Assembly (NCBI RefSeq): GCF_001949145.1
Contig: NW_019091702.1
Span: 36,393-98,392, forward strand
From: Acanthaster planci
Lineage: Eukaryota > Echinodermata > Asteroidea > Valvatida > Acanthasteridae
Length of the DNA: 62,000 nucleotides
Direction of reading: 5' to 3'
A program made the translations under genes and the position numbers. Below, in pieces: positions 47,802 to 58,622 of the stretch (position 1 is the stretch's first letter; each line of letters opens with the position of its first letter). The notes beneath the pieces were generated by a model, which was not told the origin of the DNA, did no database searches, and saw only the letters and a list, made by a program, of their open reading frames with translations.

Positions 47802-50800
47802 ATGGCCGCTTTTGTCTTTGTTTTGCTGGTAATCATCGTACAGGTAAGCCTTAAGTTTGTTGTAGTAACTCTATAATATAAATATTCCTTTGGTTTATGA
47901 ATGCATTGTTCTAGAGAAACTAGCGAGGCCAGGGGTTGCAGGCCATAGAATGCAACAGGTTGAAGAGTTTTCAGCAAGGTCAGACAAAATCAGGACATCA
48001 AAATGGACTTAATATCTATTTGCCAAACTTGGACTGTGAAAAAAAGTGACAGAAAGTATTCCAAAATGTACTACTTTTATCTTCATTTAAGCGGCTTCAT
48101 AGCCTATACTAGTTTGTATTTAAACCTAATTGGGATGGATTTCTCCTCATGCAAACAAATCCCTTGTTTTGTCACAGCACGGAAATTTCATCTTGTTAAA
48201 AGAAAATATCCTGTGAGTTTTGTAATTATGGTCATTTTATTTAAGCACAATTGTGAAGTATAGATGGTTAAATTTCAGTGGTGCTCGCCTGTGCTACCGA
48301 GCGCCACCGTGGAGTTCAAGTTCCAGCGTTGGAGTAACCCTGATCACTCGGAGTTGGTCGGCGGCTGCTGTGATCCTGGATGGAGCTGTGGATCTTGTGA
48401 CAACTATTTCATCGTGTGTCTCGACGACGACGTTCCTGGGTGAGTCATTCTTGAATTAGTTTTGTATCCTCATTTTAAAATTACCTCTCCTTCTAGGGCA
48501 CCAATATATACATATAACACTTCACTTTTGCAACAGCATTCCTGCCTCATAAGTGACATATCAAGTTGGGATGGGGGTTCAGAATATTTTGTGGTGGGCA
48601 TGTGAAAGAGGAAATAAAACAAACCACGCCCCACAACACCCCAGAATTCGGACAGACATGTGTTCCAATTTTCCACTGATTGATGGGCCACGTTGTGTTG
48701 ACTTTCAACGGTGAGCTGTTGCTAGAGACAGCGGCGCACCCAGGATTTGTCGTTAATGTTCAAGCCCCACCGCAATGTACGATTATTGTTAGAGCTCGTA
48801 GTTTTAGATGTAGGTGTATACTGTGTGTTCATTTTGTTCATTTTTACTGTGAGTCCAGCAGAAGACCTTGTTATCATTGCTGGACATGTCCTGGAGTTTC
48901 AAAGTTTTCTTTGAGATCAATCCGTATGTGTCATTAGGGAAATTAGTCTGGTTCCCCTAACCAAGCTCTGTATATATGACAGGAAGGTCAGACAGCCTAC
49001 AATCTCACCTGACCGATCCCGCAGGGAGTTATCCTGATAATCCTGAAATTAACGGACACAGAACGGCATTCAGAAGTAAATCGCATTTGTGAACTCCACG
49101 AATTTCTAATAACTTTCCTCGTCAACAACGTCAATAACGTGATAGAAAGCTCCTAAAAGGTTCAGAAACCTTCATATTAATGCCTTTGCCCTCTCTTCCA
49201 GGACGAACGATTTCAACGATTGCGGGCTAGCATACATTGTGACAGGTGTTGTGTTTGATGACAACGATGAATTTGACTTTCCTTCGACCATTCCGAGCGG
49301 CATTCAAAATCCTAAATCGGTGCCCGTTCTCAGTTGGCAGGTGAGATACTGTTCAAAACAGATAATTTTACTTTGCAAAAATCACTTGGTGTTTAATTTC
49401 ACAGCTTCATTTTTCTTTTCTCTTTCCCACTTTAGGGAAAGATGCGAGTTAAACTTCGTGTTTGGGATGAGGACAGTAACGCTGACGATCTAATCGAAGA
49501 AGCTTTCACAAATATCGTTCAGAGCTCCTCCGCTTCACAGTCTGGTGCCCAGTGGCAGACCTACACGATGGGAACACACTCGGAGTACGTATACATGCCA
49601 AACCTCAGTGTAAGGTTTTCAACGATTACCTTAAAAGACCATGCTCCTTTCTACCCGCGTTTCCTCTAGTCATCATTATTTTGGATAAATAGAAAAAAAG
49701 AAACTCATAATCTAGAGCAAGTGGGACCTAAGGAAAGGAAATTGTGCTGTTAGCACTTCAATTGTCCCAACCAAAGTGGTTCATCAGATTGGTGTTTATC
49801 TCTAATTTCCACGGTGTATCCAAAGGAGAATACTTCTATCAACCCCCTTTTCAATTCATGTCAGTTTAATAATTGCGGGCTATCCCTTGCATATCGAATT
49901 TCATTAACCCTCCTTGCTCCAGGGTGCGGACGGGCAAACGGGGATATAGTGGCTTGCCCAAGACCACAAAATAATGAATTCAACCCCGACCCTGTTACAG
50001 AGGGACGCAAACTCTGACAGCCATATGGCCACAACGCCGCAATGTTTTATTAGTACGCTGTGTATAATCTACGGTCTTCTTCAAACTTCTTTCACTGTTT
50101 TCCGGTAGTTTCACTTTCCGAGTGAGGGTGTACTGCAACCCTAACTACTACACTTCAGACTGCAGCGTATATTGTGTCCCTACGGATAACCATAATGGAC
50201 ATTATACCTGCGATCAGACGACAGGGGCAAAAATATGCAACGATGGTTGGGAAGGTACTTGTTCGTATCAGTTTTTGATTGTAGTCACCACGGTGAGAGA
50301 TTACCCGATTACCGTTTCTTTTGTGTGATTGAAATGTCCACTCTAATATTGGACCTTTTGGGGCTGATTTCTTGATAGTGTATTAAAACATGAAGATTAA
50401 TTAAACAGCCTCGATTCTTGATTATCAGTAGGTAAGTTCAGTACTATTGTATCCTTACTTCTTCGTGTGACTCGTCGTTCTGGGTAATTTCAGGAATTGA
50501 CTGCAATGAGGACATAGACGAATGTCAGACTGGTCCCTGCCTACATGGAGCTACCTGCCACAACGGGATGAATCAGTTTTCGTGTTTCTGCACGGACGGC
50601 TGGACAGGTGAGTTGAGAGATGCCAGACCTTGGGCACGAGGAAAATGAGCTGACTTAATAGGCCCTGTTCTAACGATGCTCTGACCAAATACAATTAAGA
50701 TTTCGCCACCAAAACGTCAATCAGTACTTACGCACCCAACCAACGTAGGGACGCGCGTGTCTAGAGCCCACGCATCGTTGAATTGCAAGGGTGATGGTGT

Positions 50801-53800
50801 GTACATGCGTATCGGATTGGCTGGAATACCCGGTATAAATTGCATTTCATGTTTGGTGCAAAGAGAGTGGAGTTTGGAATCAAATTGGGTGGTCCGTCAG
50901 TAGCTTGTTCAGTAGAATGGCTGTTACGTCAAACTCATACAAGGGCGTGAGCTGGGAAGTGGCATGTTCGATCTTCAGAGTCGGTCAAACGAATGGATTG
51001 TGCCTGTCTTTTAAACAAATATTTACAATGAACGGCCATCATTTGATTTCTCTAAAAAAATGGAAAGGCGACTGTCCTGAATGTGATTTTGATAGAAATT
51101 ATGTAATATGACGTCCACTAGGGCCTACACCAAAATCACATCCGAGCCAGAAATTACAGTATTACATGTCGTCAATGTCCAATATCACATTCTGTGTTAG
51201 TGCCTTGCCAAAATTACATCCAGTCTCTGGTCATTTACCAAAATCATTATCCTGGCTGTGATTTGTGGCTCAGATATGATGTTACACGTTGCCTGCTAAA
51301 ATCAGATTCTATCTCCAATATAACATCCACCCATATCGTCTTTCCGTTTTGGTAAATTACATCCAGACCGTTCACAGTGTTAATGGGAAGGCCTCAGTCA
51401 ATGGAATATTTCAGTTGTATCCAAATGAAGCTCTTTAAATTTTCTCTTCATGAAGGTAATCGTTGTGAAATTGATGTGGATCAGTGTGAGACCAACCCCT
51501 GCCACAACAATGGCACGTGCTACGACTTCCCTGGTTTCTTCAACTGTTCCTGTGACCGCGACTTCTCATACCTTAGCGATTTGTGTGATATAGACTATTG
51601 CGCTGATCGGCCTTGCCTGAACGGCTCAACCTGTCTCGTCCACCACAGCAACTTCTCCTGTGTTTGTGCGCCTGGATTTGAAGGGTCTTTGTGCGACGTG
51701 GACATTGACGAGTGTGCAGACGAGCCTTGCCAAAATGGCGGCAACTGCACTCAGGGCTTAGGTTGGTTCAACTGCACGTGTCCACTCGGCTATGAAGGAG
51801 AGCTCTGCGAGACAAATATCGACGAGTGCCAGTCTACTCCGTGTTCCAATAGCGCAACTTGTGAAGACCTTGTTAACGCTTTCCAATGTAACTGTCCCGT
51901 CGGATTTGAGGGAACACTTTGCTTGGACGAAATAGATGAGTGCTCACCAGACCCTTGTCAGAACAACGCCACGTGCATTGACCACGTGGGGTATTTTGAA
52001 TGCAGTTGTTCAGTTGGCTTTTATGGAGATGTGTGTCAGGTAAATTTTTTAAACGAAGTTGGCCTGACGGAAACAGCTAAAAAGCTGCACAAACATGTTA
52101 ATGGTGATATTTTTAAGCATTTGACGCTGCTCAAAATGTCAACATTGCTTCTATTACAGGTTGACATCGATTACTGCATCAACCAAACCTGCACGAATAA
52201 CGGCACGTGCGTAGACCGACTGGAGGGGTTTCACTGTCTTTGTGAAACGGGGTACGAAGGTGTTTTGTGTGACGTTGAAACAGACGAATGTGCCAATGAT
52301 CCATGCCTGCACAACGGAACGTGCCACGACCTTATCGGACACTACAGGTTGGTTTTTGCTACAAAACAACGATTGCAATTTTGCCACTAAGGTTTAGAGA
52401 ACATTTTTCTACGTAGGATTATTTATGCGTGTTTCTTACCACAAGGTGTACATGCGGAGATGGATACGAAGGTGTGGATTGCGAGAAAGAAATTGACGAG
52501 TGTCAGAGTTCTCCGTGTAAAAACGGCTCAACCTGTATCGATGGGCTCGCTGGTTTTGACTGTCAGTGTGCTGCTGGCTTCGAAGGCACCTTGTGTGACG
52601 TTGAAACAAACGAATGTCAGAGCTTCCCCTGCTATGATAACGAAACATGTATCGATATTCTCGATGGTTTTAGGTGAGTTTCTTTCTAAAAAGCATTATT
52701 TTTCAAGTTTTCCTCTTTATCTGTGTTTATCTTGATCCAATTTTTCGAAGTATGTTGATAGAAAAATCTGAAGAATATAGAAAAGATTTTATAATATCCG
52801 GATATCTTTCCGGTTTGTGGAATAAACGTTGAGTGATTTTCCTTTCAGGTTTTGGGATCCAGCCATTATTGTTATTAACTCAAAAAGAAAAGAATTTTAC
52901 AACTTCAGTGTTTTGTATTTGTTGTATCAAACGAAATGAATTCCATTGTTTACCGCCAAATGGTTCTTCGTTTCTTTTGCAGGTGCGTGGATGGAGTAGA
53001 TATGTGCGAGAATCACTTTTGCCAAAACAACGCCACTTGTCACGACAACGACAGAGGGCCCGGATACAGTTGCAAGTGTCCGCCTGGGTACGACGGGCTC
53101 CTGTGCGAGACGGAGAAAGACGAGTGCGGAAGCTCTCCTTGCCTCTACGGCACGTGTCGAGATCATGTTGACGCCTTCTCCTGCGACTGTGCCCCTGGCT
53201 ACGAGGGAATTCGGTGCGAGAATGATACGGATGAATGCGCCAGCGCGCCCTGTGTGCATGGCAAGTGTGTCGACTTTGTTAACGGCTTTGAGTGCATCTG
53301 CGCGGTAAGAAGTAGAAGTAGTAATAGTAGTAGTTTCTTCTTCAAGAATTTCACGAAACTGATATTTGGAAATAACTCAAAAAGGGGAAATTTTTGTTTG
53401 GTAAAAATCCGTCACAAATTGAAGTGTTTTATATAAGGGACATACGGTTGAAATTTCAACCCAGGAAAGTGAATTTGGTTTAAATTGGAGTGATTTGAAA
53501 TTTTTTGCATGTTGTGTGGGAGTTTTGTACACGAGAACAAAGGAAATGCCCCACAAGTATAGCTGTGTAAGGATGGGTGTGTGTGAGTTTGTTTCTGCAT
53601 TCAATAGGGGACCCTGAACAATAGAGGACAATAAGGTCCCCCATTGACAGAGGTTCCCCGATTGACAACTGTGTACAAAACATATGGGTGGTCTTGTAAA
53701 AAAAGTTAAAGTACAAACAAAAGAGGAACAATAGGAGGTTCCCAGTTGCAGGCAAATACACACTTACGTGTGTATGTGTTGTATCTGGGGTTTCCATGTT

Positions 53801-56800
53801 TTCCAAGGAAGCAGTATTTCTGACAACCGGGGACAAGTCTATTGCCACCATCGTTCATACCTAGTTCCTACCAGAGATATCTGGGCATACACTCCCAGGG
53901 CTGTAAACGACTCAGTCAAACGTTTTTGTAACAACTGCAGCAGTCCTGGGAGACGTCTTAAAGGGGTCATTTTGGTAGAGGTGGATAATGGACCTTGAGC
54001 TGGACCAAGAGAGGGCGCAAGTTTACTGCGCTTCGCTGGCTCATTAACGACTATGAAGTACAAACGTTGCAGTTGCATCAGTACCAACAAATTGAACACG
54101 CCCAACCACAAGTGCTCTTTTCAACCGATGAGGGGGTGCTTCTGCTGAGAGCGAATAAATCTGTTGATCGGATTTCAAATGGCACCAAGGCCTGTCACAG
54201 GAGGGTATGAATAAGTGGATGAGGTCTCTCGTTCTAAACAGAAGAACGCCCTGCGTCCCTCTCTTTTTCCTGTTTTCTGCGTAATAACAGCTGGAGTGTA
54301 CAAACGGTCGCTGTGAGGACGGCGTTTGCCTTTGCACTAATGGCTTCGAAGGGGAGGACTGCAGCGTCGAGACGGACTACTGTAAGAGCTCTCCCTGCTC
54401 CAAGGGAACATGTGTCCCGTTATTTAACAGTTTTAGGTCAGTATAGTATATAATACCCATCCGGATCTCAGTGCATTATGTATGAGAACGAGCCAATTGC
54501 TGAAGCAATAAAACGGTCGAATGATACATAATGGGAATAAGTTCGACAAGCAGCACATCTGAAAAACATGTTCATGTTGCTAGTTGTTTTGCTCTATCTT
54601 TTTCTTTGCCTCTCTTCACTCTACGGTTCTAGTTCCATAAGGAGCATGGTCAACATGCCGTGTTTCTGCGCTAGATTTAATAGGAAAGTTAACTTCTTTA
54701 CAAAGTTTTGTATTTGCAATTACAACTAAATGTATGCGAAACAACATCGCGCAAGTTTAGCCCAATACAACAATGAAGGGAACAAACAAGCGACCAAGAA
54801 GAATAAATTAATAAATAGCTCAAACATTCGAACAATAACGAACTCTAAAGGCACGGTACTTGAGCCATGTATGTGAAATAACTCTAGCTTGTAAACAAAT
54901 CCCGTTCATGTTTCGTATTTATTGTTCGATTAGATGCGAGTGTGATCCTTTCCACGAGGGAGAATACTGCAAGCAACTGATCGAGGATCCGTGTTCCCAA
55001 TCACCATGTAACAAGAACAGCCAGTGTTCGCTGTCTGCAGACGAGCCTGATGGGTACCAGTGTATCTGTAACGACGACTTCTACGGAGATAGATGTGATA
55101 TAGGTATGCGATATGACATGTAGGCTTATAGTAGGAAAGTGCAGAAGCTAGCGCTTACACTTGAGAGTACTGACTCTCAAAAGTAACTTACGGCAGTCGG
55201 TTGAAAGATATTTTCAGGAAGTGGTTAAAGTTTCACCTGAACACATTTAGCAGTTTTTTCTGTTTAGTCTTAAAGGCTCAATTGAATGTTTTGACCCGTG
55301 GCGGATGCAGCGTGGGGGGGGGATTAGGAACATGCTACCAATTGACTTTAGAAACGGTACGAAGATCTTCCATCGAAGGAGGAGGATTCCTCCTTTTGCG
55401 CATGCATGAAAAACGACTTGGACAGCTGATCTGAGCACCCATCACTGTTGATAAACCGGGCTATTACAGAACGAAAAATTCCATGGTGTCAGATGTGCTG
55501 GTAATATATTAACCCTCCTTTTGCTGCAACAGTCACAGACAGTCAAAAATTCCTTCCACTTCCCCTGTACAGTACATAGACACATCCTATGTCACTTGAC
55601 TGATTTTGACTGATATGAGACAACTGTGTTGAGAATGCGTCTTTGCATCTGAATTAAGTAAAAAGCGTTTTGACAGGAAAACGTCTACTTCAAGGCGTTA
55701 ACATTGAAAGTCGCTTATTGGCTTGGCACATATAATACATAATATGATGATATATTACTCTCATGTTTCGGCCAAAGTAGTCTCTTTCATTAAGGGAAGT
55801 GGATACTTGACATGACGAACATGTTTGTAAGATGTTATTTGATTGCTTTCTTTCCAGCGTTGAAAGAGTACGGTTGCAGTATTTTCATAGTGGGGAAGCT
55901 AACAGACCTTGCAAATTTCAAGAGTCATATGGCCAGCTTCTTGAAGTTGCTGCTGTCTTCGACGGCTGCGCGAAAAGTCCAGAACTTGACAGTCGAAGTT
56001 GTTAGAACTGAAGACTACATCAAGTCTAATACCGGGTAACACCGACATTGAATGAAGGAACATGTTTGTGTCAGTTCTTATACAGGTTTTAACATTTTTC
56101 AGTGAGCTGGAAAGTTTGCTTTACGCACCCAGAAAGCATAATTGACACTAATTCTTGTATAAAACTCATTTTGTTGGATCAAGTCCCACTTGTTTTACCA
56201 AAAAGAAAACAAACGAGACAACAAACTTCACATATTTAGCGATGAGGAAGGATTGAAGTAAGACCCAATTCCAAGTAATTAGTTGACAAAACTAATGCAA
56301 CATCTGGATCTTGTGTCCTGCACGGTTAAGTCTAGGTTTTTGGTTTGGTTTCAAAAGCATGAGAGCAAGCTACCAAAAGACTTACAGCCCTCGCTTTTGA
56401 AGAGTGTTTCGGATTTGGATTTCACTCCCAATCATACCCGAAATCCAGAACATATAGAGAGAGTAGCACTAACTTCAGACTTTGAAATCAAAAAGGCTGT
56501 CACTTTTATGTGCAATACAGCAGCATCTATTGCTTGCTGATTGTCCATGTGCACTGACGCATAATCTATCATTTTGGTTCGAACAAGTGAGACACTTATG
56601 TCGCAACTCCCTCTAAACAGCTCTGTTAAAATCCATCTTTCGACATTTCAAATCTTCCGTTATGCCCTCTTTCGTCTGTTCATTCAACACCGCAGCTGGG
56701 CAGAGTATACATTCTTTATAGAGCGGTTTGACGATGGGAAAGCCTGTTGATACCAGTTTTCAGTACCAAATAACTTCTTCTGTTGATACCGCAGGGAACC

Positions 56801-58622
56801 GCTTACCCGCGTCACCTACGTGGTTTGGTCAACCTCTACAGCAGTGCAGCCCCTCCCTAAGGCGGAGGTGGAGAAGGCGGTGAACGAGGCTTCTCTCTCC
56901 GAGGTGAAGGAACAGCTTGGCTACGATGTCTTTCGTGGAAAGGCCGAGCCGAAGCCCCCATTGTCAGATAACCAGGTGAGATGATGGAATTCCAGAGGAC
57001 TTCCAGTTGTCCTTAAATTCTTTTTTTTCCCTTGTGCTGCTTTGGATGTGATTCGCACTACAATTCCAAATGAGGACAAGTTGTCCTAGTGTGTAATTAT
57101 ATGTTTTCAATATACACAAAAACACGTCAAAACACGTCGTACTCTGTACCCAATCAATCAACATTTAACTTCACATCGGTATCCCCAGTAACTTGACGAT
57201 AACGATACGTACTCACGTACATATACTTGTAAAGTACAACACTTTTTACATAGATGAAGTACATAAAAGCACTGAAATGTGAGTATTGAATGAATAAAGA
57301 AAGTAAAGAGCCGTTTTCAACATTCAATTTTATTGTAAGATCTGGTACAGTATATTTTATAATGACTAGTCTTGCTAACCATGAGATTTGATAATGATAT
57401 TCTGAATTTCTTGGTAAATGAAATAACAGTAGTTTTTCTAATCCTGTATTAAGCTTATTCCAGTATGTAACACCACTTGAATGAAATGTTTCTAAAAACA
57501 AAACCTCTAATTTGTGTTACAGATATTGCTACAATGCAATATGATTGACTGAGGGGATTATTTAGAAATTGACTCCATTTCTTTCACAAAACAGCATGTC
57601 AAATTACTCTATAGGCCTGCTATCGAGTTCGACAGTATCTTCAGAGAAGCCTTTAATTCTGAAGTAATCAGTGTCTAATTTTCCCTCAGTGAGTTTTACC
57701 ATTCGTTTCCTTGTGTCATTGCTCTTTTCTCCGTGAATCGAAAATTATTCTTCGAAACCACTTTTGAACTGAATAAATCATCTATTGGTCATTTTCCAAC
57801 TAGAACTGGGCAGCCTCTCACTGGTACGTCTTTCTCATCATCACCCTGGTAGTGGTGCTCGCTGTGGCGACGGCTGTTGCTCTCAGAATCAAGCATACGA
57901 GACGGTAAAGAGATTTATACTTTCCATAAATTCCTCAGAAAAACCCATTCAGTGTCGCGGATTTGAGAACGCTGCACAGATTCCTCTTTTTTAATTGTTA
58001 TGAACGAATCTTTTCTTCACGACACTTCCTATTTTCTTCTAGTCCGTAATGGGATCTTGCACCAGTTTTCCGGGAGAGGACGAAAATTGTTTTGGAGGCA
58101 AAAAAGTCTTTTATGTAACCTTTTACTGTTGATGTGTTTGGAAATATTTTAGGCCTTATTTACATGCCTTAAAATGAAGGAAAGGATACAGCCCAGAATT
58201 GCCTCTACCTCGTTATTTTCAAAACGTAAAGAAAATCTCCCTGGGCCATATCCCCTGTCCCCCCTCCCCCATTTAGCGTTTCAACTGACCAAACCCTTTT
58301 TGTGTCCGCTGTGGAACAATGCAGAAAACACAACTGCACACTTTTAATGTTTCTGTCTCGTGTTTTTTTTTTCAGCATCCTTCAGGTGAGCCGACCATCA
58401 GGGGCATTGGAGTTGCAGGAAGATCTGGAGGATGACGGACTCTACAATGTCTTGGCAGAGATGGATGTGAACACGAAGAGGCAGATCGCTGATGGCGCCG
58501 TCCCGGCTGCGTCCTGCGCAGTTTCAGTGCCTGTGAAGGACGGCCCCGGCGAATATGCCGAGACAGCTGTTGACCATATCTATTACGAGACTCCGTATGG
58601 CATAAAGCCACTTGAAAAATAG
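47802..58622 (+). CDS. Gene C: DSL-domain transmembrane protein with about 15 EGF repeats (Notch-ligand-like)
   Basis: Predicted single-pass surface protein of about 1031 residues. Exons: 47802-47843, 48279-48439, 49202-49340, 49436-49584, 50109-50254, 50494-50607, 51456-52039, 52160-52347, 52446-52673, 52983-53304, 54291-54436, 54934-55103, 55858-56035, 56795-56975, 57804-57904, 58376-58622; 3096 bp in frame. Order: signal peptide MAAFVFVLLVIIVQ, MNNL/C2-like domain, DSL domain (about 164-214), EGF repeats, juxtamembrane alpha/beta domain, TM (about 924-945) and an 81-residue tail ending GIKPLEK. The exon plan follows gene A, except that gene A's single EGF exon 7 has no counterpart and gene A's giant exon is replaced by short exons. 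One EGF at the 52673/52983 junction is truncated. The Delta/Jagged-like architecture suggests a Notch-type ligand, with altered DSL contact residues. Confidence 0.92.
48279..49584 (+). CDS. Gene C exons 2-4: MNNL (C2-like) domain
   Basis: Exons 48279-48439, 49202-49340 and 49436-49584 code GGCCDPGWSCGSCDNYF, DDNDEFDFPS and VWDEDSNADDLIEEAF. Exon 2 has one codon more than in A and B (LDDDVPG instead of LDDLPG). Acidic loops like those of calcium-binding C2 domains are present. Confidence 0.9.
49905..50042 (-). repeat. tRNA-derived SINE with MIR/L2-like tail motif
   Basis: On the minus strand, from about 50041: a head with GTTGTGGCCATATGGCTGTC (A-box-like) and GGGGTTGAATTC (B-box-like), followed by CTTGGGCAAGCCACTAT. 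The latter resembles the CTTGGGCAAGTCACTT tail motif of MIR-type and other L2-mobilised SINEs. It lies in intron 4 of gene C. Confidence 0.6.
50109..50254 (+). CDS. Gene C exon 5: DSL domain
   Basis: 146 bp coding VYCNPNYYTSDCSVYC, NGHYTC and ICNDGWEG, followed by GIDC in the next exon. The Cys pattern is complete; the contact loop is VPTDNHN. Confidence 0.93.
52446..53304 (+). CDS. Gene C exons 9-10: EGF repeats with a truncated module at the junction
   Basis: Exon 9 (52446-52673) ends in CIDILDGFR and exon 10 (52983-53304) starts CVDGVDMCENHFC. The module beginning TNECQSFPC therefore has its first four Cys but lacks the C5-C6 hairpin. The next module (MCENHFCQNNATC) is complete. No missing small exon is visible in the 309-bp intron. 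Confidence 0.8.
55858..56975 (+). CDS. Gene C exons 13-14: alpha/beta juxtamembrane domain
   Basis: Exons 55858-56035 and 56795-56975 code YGCSIFIVGKLTDL, a Leu-rich helix (FLKLLLSS), TVEVVRTEDY, then TRVTYVVW and EVKEQLGYDVFRGKA. They align well with gene A exons 13-14 and lie directly before the TM exon. Family not identified. Confidence 0.75.
57804..58622 (+). CDS. Gene C exons 15-16: transmembrane segment and tail
   Basis: Exon 57804-57904 codes HWYVFLIITLVVVLAVATAV and basic RIKHTR. Exon 58376-58622 codes an 81-residue tail with several Tyr (GLYNVL, GEYAET, HIYYETPYG) and a stop at 58620-58622. Confidence 0.88.

Noticed and set aside
51100-51375. Repeated AAAATCACATCC-like words suggesting a tandem array or CRISPR-like repeat
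   Set aside because: Spacing and sequence are too irregular, and the context is a eukaryotic intron; at most a decayed repeat.
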